Shown: piece after piece, positions 35,618-45,000 of the stretch | How positions within the stretch are numbered: the stretch's first letter is position 1 | How the letters are laid out: every line of letters begins with the position of its first letter | Translations under genes and position numbers: made by a program | Source of the DNA: Plebeiibacterium sediminum | GTDB lineage: Bacteria; Bacteroidota; Bacteroidia; Bacteroidales; Marinilabiliaceae | NCBI RefSeq assembly: GCF_026013605.1 | Contig: NZ_JAPDPJ010000002.1 | Span: 1-64,000 of the forward strand | Direction of reading: 5' to 3' | DNA: 64,000 nucleotides | Notes under the pieces: model-generated | Database searches by the model: none | The model's input: the letters and a program-made list of their open reading frames with translations, nothing else | What the model was told of the DNA's origin: nothing

Positions 35618-37612
35618 CTACAAATTCTCCAATAATTCATCATCTACCAAATTAGGTAAAGTTACTTTTAAATTTGGTGTACGTTTCATTTCACGTTCAA
35701 TGGCAAAACGAGCCTCCTTATTTCGGGCCCAACTACGCCGAGCGATACCGTTATTCACATCATAAAACAGCATACTCTTAATTCTGTCTTCTGTTTCAGA
35801 TCTTCCATCCAGCACCATTCCAAAACCGCCATTAATTACTTCGCCCCATCCTACGCCGCCACCATTATGTATAGAAACCCAGGTAGCTCCTCTAAAGCTG
35901 TCGCCTATTACATTCTGAATAGCCATATCTGCAGTATATTTACTACCATCATAAATATTGGATGTTTCTCGATATGGAGAATCTGTACCACTTACATCAT
36001 GATGATCGCGACCAATAACTACAGGACCAATTTCTCCATTTGCCACAGCATTGTTAAAAGCTAAAGCAATCTTGGCTCTGCCTTCTGCATCAGCATATAA
36101 AATTCGAGCCTGCGAACCTACAACCAGATGATTAGCTTTTGCCTCACGAATCCATGTTATATTATCATGCATTTGCAATTGTATTTCTTCGGGCGAATGT
36201 TCCATGATATCCTGAAGAATATTGGCAGCCATTTTATCTGTTTTATCCAGATCTGTAGGTTTACCTGAAGTACAAACCCAACGAAACGGACCAAAACCAT
36301 AATCAAAACACATTGGCCCGAGTATATCCTGAACATACGATGGATACCTGAAATCTGTACCATTCTCAGCCATTACATCGGCTCCTGCTCTGGAAGATTC
36401 TAACAAAAATGCATTTCCATAATCAAAGAAGTAAGTTCCTTTAGCAGCATGTTTGTTGATGGCTGCAGCATGTCTTCTTAGCGATTCCTGAACCTTTTCT
36501 TTAAATACTTCAGGTTCTTCACGAATCAATCGGTTCGACTCTTCATAACTAACATCCACAGGATAATATCCTCCTGTCCATGGAATATGCAATGAGGTTT
36601 GATCTGATCCTACATGAATAAAAATATCCTCCTGATCAAAACGCTCCCATACATCTACTACATTACCAATAAACGCAATGGAAACGGTTTCTTTATTTTG
36701 TTGTGCTCTTCTTATTCTGGCAATCAATTCATCCATGGAGTCAATCAATTCATCAACCCATCCCTGCGAATGTCTTTTGGTTGCCGCTGCTGAATTCACC
36801 TCAGCACAAACCGAAACACATCCAACAATATTTCCGGCCTTGGGCTGAGCTCCACTCATACCGCCTAAACCAGCAGTTAAAAACACTTTACCGGCAGTTG
36901 TTTCTTCTTTGCTGAGAATTTTTCTGAATGCATTCATTACTGTAATGGTTGTTCCATGAACAATACCTTGCGGACCAATATACATGTATGATCCTGCAGT
37001 CATTTGTCCGTACTGCGAAACACCTAAAGCATTAAAACGCTCCCAATCATCAGGCTTTGAATAATTAGAAATAACCATTCCGTTGGTAACCACAACCCTT
37101 GGAGCGGCTTTTGATGAAGGAAACAATCCCATTGGATGCCCTGAGTACATATGTAAAGTTTGTTCATCAGTCATTGTTGCCAAATACTGCATTGTTAACA
37201 AGTATTGAGCCCAGTTTTGAAAAACAGCCCCATTACCACCATAGGTAATTAACTCCTCAGGATGTTGAGCCACAGCAGGGTCAAGATTATTCTGAATCAT
37301 GAGCATAATAGCTGCAGCATGTTTACTCTTTGCAGGATATTCTTGTATTGGGCGAGCATACATAGGATATTCCGGCATAAAACGATACATATAAATTCGT
37401 CCAAATTCTTTTAACTCTTCAGCGAAATCTATAGCTAATTCCTTATGCCATTGTTTTGGAAAATAGCGCAGAGCATTACGTACTGCCAACTTCTTTTCGT
37501 CCTCACTTAAAATATCCTTACGTTTAGGAGCATGATTTGCTCTAGTACTATAAATTCTTTTTGCCGGCAATTGCTCTGGAATCCCTCGTAATATTTCTTC
37601 TTGAAAAGTCAT
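35618..37612 (-). CDS. hutU: urocanate hydratase (long form)
   Basis: A 664-residue NAD-dependent enzyme, second step of histidine breakdown (urocanate to imidazolonepropionate). Family motifs are present: ITYGGNGAVFQNWAQYL (about 120-136), YSGHPMGLFPSS, AGLGGMSGAQPKAGNIVGC (the glycine-rich NAD loop, about 248-266), and the C-terminal SIHNGGGVGWGEVINGGFG. It is about 100 residues longer than the usual 555-residue bacterial enzyme, approaching the length of the eukaryotic form, as is common in Bacteroidota. It follows hutH after a 276-base spacer holding a repeat element. Confidence 0.95.
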   Translation of the reverse strand: MTFQEEILRGIPEQLPAKRIYSTRANHAPKRKDILSEDEKKLAVRNALRYFPKQWHKELAIDFAEELKEFGRIYMYRFMPEYPMYARPIQEYPAKSKHAAAIMLMIQNNLDPAVAQHPEELITYGGNGAVFQNWAQYLLTMQYLATMTDEQTLHMYSGHPMGLFPSSKAAPRVVVTNGMVISNYSKPDDWERFNALGVSQYGQMTAGSYMYIGPQGIVHGTTITVMNAFRKILSKEETTAGKVFLTAGLGGMSGAQPKAGNIVGCVSVCAEVNSAAATKRHSQGWVDELIDSMDELIARIRRAQQNKETVSIAFIGNVVDVWERFDQEDIFIHVGSDQTSLHIPWTGGYYPVDVSYEESNRLIREEPEVFKEKVQESLRRHAAAINKHAAKGTYFFDYGNAFLLESSRAGADVMAENGTDFRYPSYVQDILGPMCFDYGFGPFRWVCTSGKPTDLDKTDKMAANILQDIMEHSPEEIQLQMHDNITWIREAKANHLVVGSQARILYADAEGRAKIALAFNNAVANGEIGPVVIGRDHHDVSGTDSPYRETSNIYDGSKYTADMAIQNVIGDSFRGATWVSIHNGGGVGWGEVINGGFGMVLDGRSETEDRIKSMLFYDVNNGIARRSWARNKEARFAIEREMKRTPNLKVTLPNLVDDELLENL

Positions 37613-37658
37613 CGTCTTTTTGTTTAATTAGTTTAAGGATTAGATTGTAAGTAGAGAT

Positions 37659-37840
37659 TATAACCACCACCCCCTCGTTCCTCAGGTACTCCTCCTTGAA
37701 AAAAGGAGGAGAGTGATTTACAGCACTTATAAGTATCCTCTTCGAAGGAAAAATGGTTTTGAGCAAGAACATTCCCCGCCTTTTCAAGGAGGGGTACCAG
37801 ATACGAGGCACGAGTAGCTGACTGGGTGTTTTAATTATAA
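37659..37840 (+). repeat. MITE-like palindromic repeat in the hutH-hutU spacer
   Basis: About 180 bases with imperfect terminal inverted repeats (TTATAACCACCACCC at the left; GGGTGTTTTAATTATAA at the right) and inner inverted pieces: GTACTCCTCCTTGAAAA at the left mirrors TTTTCAAGGAGGGGTAC at the right. CTCCTCCTTGAAAA...GGAGGAG also forms a local hairpin. It holds an open minus-strand frame (37548-37859) that is not protein-like. A related copy is at 35429-35545. Confidence 0.65.
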
Positions 37841-37888
37841 CATTTACCCTTTGCTCCATGCTCCGTGCTACAGCTCTTGGCTTTCAAC

Positions 37889-39433
37889 TCACCTCACTAC
37901 AAAAGCTCTATCCTGCACCAGTTTAACCATAGCTTGTATATCATCTTTTATTAATCTGTCATCTTCTAATTTATCCACCTTTTCTCTAACAATGGCAAAG
38001 TTTTGCTCTATAACCGGAGAAAACTGATTGGGTCGGCGAAACTCCATAGCCTGTGCTGCATACATTAACTCTATGGCAAATATCTTTTCTAGGTTACCCA
38101 ATATCTGATTGAACTTTCTACCTGAAATACTTCCCATAGAAACATGATCTTCTTGACCTAATGAAGTTGGAATACTATCGGCCGAAGGAGGAAAACACAG
38201 TGACTTATTTTCTGTTACTAAAGCTGCTGTTGTATATTGAGGGATCATAAAACCTGAGTTTAATCCTCCGTGAGCTGTTAATAATCGTGGTAATCCATAC
38301 TTACCTTCCAGCAATAGGTAACATCTTCGATCCGATATATTACCCAACTCAGCTGTAGCCAATGAACCATAATCAATAGCCATAGCCAATGGCTGACCAT
38401 GAAAATTACCTCCGGATATGGCCAACTCTTCAGTTAATACAATTGGATTATCTGTAACCGAATTCATCTCTATCTCTGCCAACTCATTTAAATGATCAAA
38501 AGCATTACGACTGGCTCCATGAACCTGTGGCATACATCTGATAGAGTATGGGTCCTGAATACGTTGGCAATGCTCATGAACTTTTACATTTTCAGAGTCT
38601 GTTAGTAAAAATCGAATGCGCTCAGCAACACGTAAATTCCCTTTAAACGGACGAATTGTATGAATCTCTTCTCTGAAAGGAGAAGCACTTCCCATTAAAC
38701 CTTCCAAACTCATTGTCCCAGCCACATCAGCTAAATCGAGCAAGTATTCCATTCTGTACAAGCCCATAATGGTATGAGCCAAAATAAACTGTGTTCCATT
38801 AATAAGCCCTAAACCTTCTTTTGCTGCTAACTTTATTGGTTTAATATTCTCCTGCTGATAATACTCTTTGGTACTAACAATTTGGTCACCAATCCATAAC
38901 TCGCCTTCACCTAACAATGGCAAAAACAAATGCGACAAGGGAGCCAAATCACCAGAAGCTCCAACTGAGCCCTGTTCCGGAACTACTGGTAAAATATTAT
39001 TATTAATAAAAAATAGAATCCTCTGAATTACGTCTAATCGTACACCTGAAAAGCCATGACACAAAGCATGTACTTTACAGATTAACATGATTTTAGACAA
39101 CTCTTTATCAATGAGATTACCAACGCCAACCGCATGAGTAAGCAATAAATTCTCTTGTAGTTTACTCGTTTCTTCTGGTGATATTTGCGTATCGCATAAT
39201 GGACCAAATCCAGTGTTAATACCATATACTGGAACATTAGACTGAGCCATAACTTCAACTTTACGTCTGCATTCCTGTACTTTTTTAATGGCTTCATCCA
39301 CCAACACTGCCTTCTTTTTTCCTATTACAATAGCCATAACCTTTGCTACTGTTAAATGATCTATGCCGTATTTAAACATGTAACTTAATTTTAAATCAGG
39401 AGTCACTGGCTTTAATAAAAACCAATGACTCAT
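37889..39433 (-). CDS. hutH: histidine ammonia-lyase
   Basis: A 514-residue enzyme that deaminates histidine to urocanate, the first step of the pathway. It carries the MIO-forming Ala-Ser-Gly in GSVGASGDLAPLSHL (about 155-169), the PVYGINTGFG loop (about 71-80), and NGTQF and QDPYSIRCMPQVHG segments (about 291-304). Homologues usually begin near YGIDHLTV, so an ATG at 39379 is a good alternative start; the listed one adds 18 residues. It heads the hut gene set and is divergent from a LysR regulator, with a palindrome in the shared spacer. Confidence 0.95.
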   Translation of the reverse strand: MSHWFLLKPVTPDLKLSYMFKYGIDHLTVAKVMAIVIGKKKAVLVDEAIKKVQECRRKVEVMAQSNVPVYGINTGFGPLCDTQISPEETSKLQENLLLTHAVGVGNLIDKELSKIMLICKVHALCHGFSGVRLDVIQRILFFINNNILPVVPEQGSVGASGDLAPLSHLFLPLLGEGELWIGDQIVSTKEYYQQENIKPIKLAAKEGLGLINGTQFILAHTIMGLYRMEYLLDLADVAGTMSLEGLMGSASPFREEIHTIRPFKGNLRVAERIRFLLTDSENVKVHEHCQRIQDPYSIRCMPQVHGASRNAFDHLNELAEIEMNSVTDNPIVLTEELAISGGNFHGQPLAMAIDYGSLATAELGNISDRRCYLLLEGKYGLPRLLTAHGGLNSGFMIPQYTTAALVTENKSLCFPPSADSIPTSLGQEDHVSMGSISGRKFNQILGNLEKIFAIELMYAAQAMEFRRPNQFSPVIEQNFAIVREKVDKLEDDRLIKDDIQAMVKLVQDRAFVVR

Positions 39434-39462
39434 TTCTCAATACACTATTAACTTTTGTTTTA

Positions 39463-39478
39463 GCTTAATGAATTAAGC
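39463..39478. promoter_or_regulatory. palindrome between hutH and the LysR gene, candidate operator
   Basis: GCTTAAT and ATTAAGC form a perfect 7-base inverted repeat with a 2-base spacer, 30 bases upstream of hutH and 74 bases before the LysR start. Size, position and the T/A-rich dyad suit a LysR-type regulator site. Confidence 0.5.
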
Positions 39479-39537
39479 ACGCTCCTGTTATTACAAATTT
39501 ACAAGTAGTTTTGATACGAAATGAGACTATTTTATTC

Positions 39538-39545
39538 TATATTTG
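39538..39545 (+). promoter_or_regulatory. -7 promoter box for the LysR gene
   Basis: TATATTTG matches TAnnTTTG and ends six bases before the ATG at 39552, so the transcript would be nearly leaderless. Confidence 0.5.
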
Positions 39546-39551
39546 ATAACT

Positions 39552-40430
39552 ATGAGTAATCATTTAGAATTTAGACATTACAAATATTTTTTAGCTGTTG
39601 CTGAAGATTTACATTTCAGAAAAGCTGCAGAGCGCTTGTTTATTTCACAACCAGGTTTAAGCAGACAGATTAAACAAATGGAAGATGAGCTGGGAATAAA
39701 ACTTTTTAAGCGACACAACAGAAAAGTTGAGTTAACAGAAGCTGGTTTATATTTGCAACAAGAATTAAAAAACAATTTCCGACAGTTAGATGACCTGATT
39801 CATCATGCCAAATTATTAAACAGCGGAATCAATGGTCACTTAAACTTAGGCTTTGTTGGTTCGGCCATGCAAAAAGTAATTCCGGATTTATTAATGAAGT
39901 TTCGTAATTCTCATCCTAATATTACCTTTAGTTTAAACGAGATTGACAATAACCAACAAGTAAAAGCGCTTATCGAACAAGAAATAGATATTGGTTTTGT
40001 ACGCATTGAACGTGTACCCAAAGGACTTGAAATGAAACCATTATTCAAAGATACCTTCTCGTTAGTATTACCCAAGAATCATCCTATCGATGAAACAAAT
40101 TTTAAATCGCTATTACAGTTCAAAGAAGAACCTTTTATTCTGTTTGATCCAACCTATAGTGAATCTTACTATGAAAAAGTAATGCAAATATTTGACGATT
40201 CAGGCTTTGCTCCTATTGTATCGCACTCAACCGTTAATGCCATATCAATATACAGACTGGTTGAAAATAATTTTGGCGTATCTATTGTTCCAACCACATT
40301 AAAAGAAGGCTTTAATCTGGATGTTAAATTCATTGAGCTCAAGAAAATTAAACAACAAACCACTTTAAAAATCATTTGGAACAGCAAAAACACAAACCCT
40401 ATATTAAAAAACTTCCTTGATATTATTTAA
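39552..40430 (+). CDS. LysR family transcriptional regulator, probable hut regulator
   Basis: A 292-residue LysR-type regulator. The N-terminal winged helix-turn-helix (residues 1-62) has EFRHYKYFLAVAEDLHFRKA and LFISQPGLSRQIKQMEDELG; the rest is the two-lobed effector domain (about 88-290) with LNLGFVGSAMQKVIPDLL and IDIGFVRIERVPKGL. The ATG at 39552 is used; an in-frame TTG nine bases upstream lies in the -7 box. It is divergent from hutH, which suggests control of the hut genes, possibly with urocanate or histidine as inducer; the effector is inferred. Confidence 0.92.
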   Translation: MSNHLEFRHYKYFLAVAEDLHFRKAAERLFISQPGLSRQIKQMEDELGIKLFKRHNRKVELTEAGLYLQQELKNNFRQLDDLIHHAKLLNSGINGHLNLGFVGSAMQKVIPDLLMKFRNSHPNITFSLNEIDNNQQVKALIEQEIDIGFVRIERVPKGLEMKPLFKDTFSLVLPKNHPIDETNFKSLLQFKEEPFILFDPTYSESYYEKVMQIFDDSGFAPIVSHSTVNAISIYRLVENNFGVSIVPTTLKEGFNLDVKFIELKKIKQQTTLKIIWNSKNTNPILKNFLDII

Positions 40431-40444
40431 AACGAAATCTGTGT

Positions 40445-40470
40445 TACATTTGCTTTTACAATAAGCAAAA
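40445..40470 (+). promoter_or_regulatory. promoter box and inverted repeat for the YedF-like gene
   Basis: TACATTTG (40445-40452) matches TAnnTTTG. It overlaps a perfect 7-base inverted repeat TTTGCTT/AAGCAAA (40449-40469) that could be an operator. The gene starts at 40493. Confidence 0.5.
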
Positions 40471-40492
40471 TTGAATCTAAAAATATATTACA

Positions 40493-40831
40493 ATGAATAA
40501 TACTCTAATACAAATCAACAATAACGGAATGGGTCAGGGCGATGAAGAGTTAGGCCTTTTATTAATCAATAACTATCTAAAACTAATTAGTGCAGAAAAT
40601 AACCTTCCAAAATTTATCACTTTCTATAACAGTGGCGTTAAAATTATTTGTGAGGACTCTCCTATTATTGAAAACCTAAAAAACCTTGAAGCTGCCGGAG
40701 TAAAACTAATTGCATGCAAAACATGTTTAAATCACTATAACTTACTTGATAAAATAAAAGTAGGAATACCCGGAACAATGGTTGATATTATTGAACTTCA
40801 AAAAATGGCTGATAAAGTTATTAATCTGTAA
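40493..40831 (+). CDS. DsrE-fold YedF-like protein (selenium/sulfur-transfer related)
   Basis: A 112-residue single DsrE-like domain. GMGQGDEELGLLLINNYLKLI (13-33) and the cysteine-bearing AAGVKLIACKTCLNHYNLLDK (about 67-87) match the C-terminal domain of YedF-type proteins, without the N-terminal TusA-like domain of the full-length form. The CxxC pair (Cys75, Cys78) is intact. A role in sulfur or selenium transfer is suggested by family only. It lies 15 bases before the methyltransferase start, so they are co-transcribed. Confidence 0.82.
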   Translation: MNNTLIQINNNGMGQGDEELGLLLINNYLKLISAENNLPKFITFYNSGVKIICEDSPIIENLKNLEAAGVKLIACKTCLNHYNLLDKIKVGIPGTMVDIIELQKMADKVINL

Positions 40832-40846
40832 TCACCAGTAAATCAC

Positions 40847-41646
40847 ATGAACTATCTTGAAATCAACCGTAACCTTTGGAACAAAAAACAGATATCCATT
40901 ATAATTCGGAATTTTACGATATCAAATCCTTCAAAGAAGGACAAAGCTCCTTAAAACCTGTTGAACTGGAATTATTGGGAGATATTACAGGGAAATCGGT
41001 GCTTCATTTACAATGCCATTTTGGAATGGATACCATATCGCTTTCCAGATTAGGAGCTAAAGTGACTGGTATTGATTTATCGAATAATGCTATAGATAAG
41101 GCCAAAGCATTAGCATCTGAATTAAACATGGATACTGAATTTATTCAAAGTGATGTATACGCTTTAAAAGAGAATCTTGAACAGAAATATGATATTGTAT
41201 TCACCTCGTATGGTGTTATTGGGTGGCTACCTGACATGGACAAGTGGGCTCATATAATTTCGTACTTTTTGAAACCCGGAGGTAAGTTTATAATGGTTGA
41301 ATTCCACCCTGTAGTATGGATGTTTAGTTATGATTTTAAATCTATTGAGTTTAATTACTTTGGAGGTGAACCAATCATTGAAGAATTAGAAGGAACCTAT
41401 ACCGATACTGAAGAAAAATCAAATATTAAAGAAAAATCCGTTTCATGGAATCATAGCCTTAGTGAAGTCTTTAATGCCTTACAAGTAAATTATCTTACTT
41501 TAAATAGCTTTAAGGAATATGATTATTCTGCTTATAATTGCTTCGAGCAAATGATTGAAATTGATAAGGATAAATACCAAATAAAAGGTACTGATGGTAA
41601 AATTCCGATGATGTATTCTGTAGTATACGAAAAGTTACAAGACTAA
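40847..41646 (+). pseudogene. class I SAM-dependent methyltransferase, frameshifted near its N-terminus
   Basis: An ATG at 40847 starts MNYLEINRNLWNKKQ, the usual N-terminus of this Bacteroidota methyltransferase family, but the frame is lost after about 14 codons. The body continues in another frame as KTDIHYNSEFYDIKSF and then runs intact to 41646: the SAM motif is VLHLQCHFGMDTISLSRLGA, followed by GIDLSNNAIDKAK and VFTSYGVIGWLPD. Adding one A to the A6 run at about 40881-40886 restores one continuous protein of about 266 residues. Without it, only a TTG at 40876 could start a 256-residue product, which would keep the whole SAM domain. Substrate is unknown. Confidence 0.8.
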
Positions 41647-41680
41647 AGCTATTACAAAAAAAATTAATTTATAATAAAAC

Positions 41681-41713
41681 AAAAAAGAGCTTCTCTTTGA
41701 GAAAGCTCTTTTT
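41681..41713 (+). terminator. intrinsic terminator after the methyltransferase gene
   Basis: AAAAAGAGCTT and AAGCTCTTTTT form a stem with inner bases CTC/GAG nearly paired, 34 bases after the stop codon, ending in T. Confidence 0.82.
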
Positions 41714-42057
41714 CTATTAACCCTAAACTCTAATCTATGAAAAAAAATCTAATCAAATCTATTTACTACTATAACGTTTTCAGATAAAAAAGGTTCGAAA
41801 TAAAAACTTAAAAAATGTTAGTTAAAATGGAGCGTTATAAAAACGCTCCATAAAACTTAAACCCTAACCTAATTTATGAAAAAACACTTTTGCTCTTCGA
41901 GTAAAATATTATCAAATCATATGCCATAAAAAGAGTATAATGTATTTCAATCTTATTTTTAACAAGTATTAACAAGTGTAGTAACACAATCCCGACCAAT
42001 TAGATACAAAACACCACTCAACAAGTATTAAATCAAGAGATTACACATACCAACAAA
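41714..42057. repeat. gene-free spacer with a duplicated hairpin/ACCCTAA/ATGAAAAAA unit
   Basis: Two related units lie in tandem. Each has a hairpin (the terminator at 41681-41713; GGAGCGTT/AACGCTCC at 41829-41849), then AACCCTAA-rich sequence, then CTAAT-TATGAAAAAA opening a tiny frame (MKKNLIKSIYYYNVFR of 16 codons; MKKHFCSSSKILSNHMP of 17). Further on AACAAGTATTAA occurs twice. No convincing gene is present. Confidence 0.45.
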
Positions 42058-45000
42058 CTATTTTTTATCTCCATTATCTATTTTAGTCTGTGCATTAATC
42101 CAGGCAATTTCTACATGTTCTCTTTCAACGCTATTGCCTTTAAACTTTTTTCGAATAAAATATCTCATATCATTCAGTATCATAATTAAGGCTGGAAAAA
42201 ACAAAAGAATAAACAAAGTACCAAATGCAACCCCATAAACTAAAGATATAGCCATTGGAATTAAAAACTGGGCCTGAAAACTTGTTTCCAAAATAAGAGG
42301 ATATAAACCAAACGATGTAGTTAAGGTAGTTAGAATAATAGGGCGAAGTCTTGCTTTACCTGCCTCAATAATCGCATTCTTCACTTTAAGTCCTTCTTCT
42401 ATAAGATTATTGTACTTAGCCAAAAAAACTACTGCATCATTAATGATAACTCCAGTTAAGGCTACCACTCCCCATAGACTTAAAATAGACAATGGTTTTC
42501 CATGAATTCCATGCCCCCAGATAGCACCTAAAATAGAAATCGGAATCATTAAAATGATAATCAAAGGCTGCTGAAAGGATTTGAAATTAATCATTAAAAT
42601 AAAAACTATGGTTAGAAAAGCTAGAGGAAACAAAAACATCAAGTCTTTCATATTTCGCTTACTTTCCTTTTGCTGACCTTGCGACTCAACAGTAATTCCT
42701 GGAAAGTTCAATTTCAATTGAGGGATCACTTCTTTGAAAATTGCTTCATTTATTTCTGTAACAGAAGCATCAGGATCTACCAAATCAGCATTTACCCGAA
42801 TCTCTCTTTTACCATTAAATCTATTGATATTAACTGGCCCTCGTTTCAATTCATAATCCACCAATTCTGTTAATGGATATTCTCCCTGATAAGTAATAAT
42901 TTTCATATCCTCAAGCTGACCAATTCGTTGTCGACCCTCAGGAGGGTATCGCACCCATATTCGTAACTCATCTCTTCCTACTTGTAAACGCTGAGCCTGT
43001 CCTCCATAAAAAGCCTGACGAACCTGACGTGCAATTGATGCTTCATTGAGTCCCATCATGTAGGCCTGCTGCTTCAATTTTAGCCGGACTTCTTGCTTTC
43101 CGAGTGCATTATTGGTTACAATATCTTTTAACTGCGGATATTCATGTAACTTCTCCATCAGGAAATCTTTTCCTTTCTCCAATTCTTCTATATTTCGGGA
43201 AAGTAAACCTATAGAAATTGGGTCCCCAAATCTTCCTCTGGCACCAATTGTAAACTTTTTGGCTTCATTTACAGCTCCTATCTTCTTCCGTATTTTTTCA
43301 ATAATGTAATAAGTACTTATACCCGTTTCTTCAGAGTTTCGGGGAGATACATAAACATTTCCGGCATGTGCACCGCTTTCTGAACCATCAAATGCAGAAC
43401 CTAAATACAAAATACTATTCTCTATTATTGGAATGGTATCGTTAAACTCCTCCATTAATTCATCATTAACCACCCAAACCACACTGTCAAATCTTTCAAG
43501 ATAATCCATCGTTTGCTTTTCACCAGCTCCAGGAGTAAACGCTATATTAATATTAAATGAATCAAACTCCATCCTGGGGAAAAATGTCATTTTTATTTGT
43601 TGCCCTTTAAGAAGCCCCCAGGTAATTAACATCATTGCTAAAGGAATACCTATAACAACATAACGCCACTCAACTATTAACTTTAATACCCTGTCATAGG
43701 CATATTCTCTCAACCACTTAAAAAATCCTTCGGTGTATTTTTTCAATCCTGTAGGTTTTATATGGAGAGCTTTCTGATTCAATACTTTTTCATTTCCAAT
43801 ATGAGCAGGTAAAACTAAAAATGCCTCAAATAAAGAAACAGCCAAACTAAAAATTACAATTAAGGCCATTTCAAACATAAACTCCATTCTACCAGTAATA
43901 AAAATCAAAGGTGAGAAAGCCACGATGGTTGTTGACACCGATGCTACCACAGCTGGAATCACTTCCATAACACCATCAACAGCAGCCCTTTTGGGACTTT
44001 TCCCTTTTTCAAAATGCTGAAATATATTTTCGCCAATAACAATACCATCATCTACTAAAATTCCGATTACCAAAATCATCCCGAACAAGGAAATCATATT
44101 TATAGTAACCCCCATTGCATTAACTATAATAAACATCCCTAAAAAGGAAGCCGGAATTCCCCATGCCACCCAAAGAGATAATCTCATACTTAACATTAGG
44201 CTCAAGATTAATATTACCAAAATTAATCCCTGACCGCCATTGTAATACAACAGATCTAACCTTGAATGCAATAACTCCAAAAAGGATCTGGAATAAATGA
44301 GTTCTACTCCATGATTATTTTTATTAAAGTCTTCAACATAATCTCTTATATAAGTATCAATATCATCCAAATCCTCTGTAATCAATTTCATTACGTTTAC
44401 ACGAATCAGCGGATTACCATTTTCGAGCGCTTTGTTGGGAATTTCTGAAAATTTAATTTTTACTGATGCAATATCTCTGATTCTAATCACACTTCCATCA
44501 GAATTTGCTCTTAGAATGATATTTGCAATTTTATCAGGATCTGCACTTCTTGACCTTAACCGGATTAGTAGTTCTTCATCATCAGAGCGCAATTGTCCAC
44601 CTGAAACATCCTGGTTATTTTGAGAAATAGCATTTTGCAAATCATCAAAAGTAAATCCATAACGCAACATATCAACTTCACTTGCTTCTACTGATATTTC
44701 CAAAGCCGGATAGCCGGAAATTGAAACCTGACTCATTAACCCTGAAGCCAGAAAATCTTCTTCAACCTGTTGGGCATAACTTTTAAGCGTCAATAAATCT
44801 ACATCTCCTGTTACTAAAAGGTTTGCTGCTGGCGATGTAGTTCGTGATTTTGAAACAATGGGGCGTTCTGCAGCCGATGGAAGCGATGATATTCCATCAA
44901 CAGCATTTTTTACTTCGATAAGTGCTTCATCAATATCATATTTGGGTTCTATTTCTATGGTAACAGAAGAACTATTTTCTGAAGAAACTGAATTGATTTC

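Noticed and set aside
37548-37859. Open minus-strand frame of 103 codons between hutU and hutH
   Set aside because: It lies almost wholly inside the palindromic repeat, overlaps the hutU start, and its product is low-quality (repeat-derived Pro/Phe/Lys runs).
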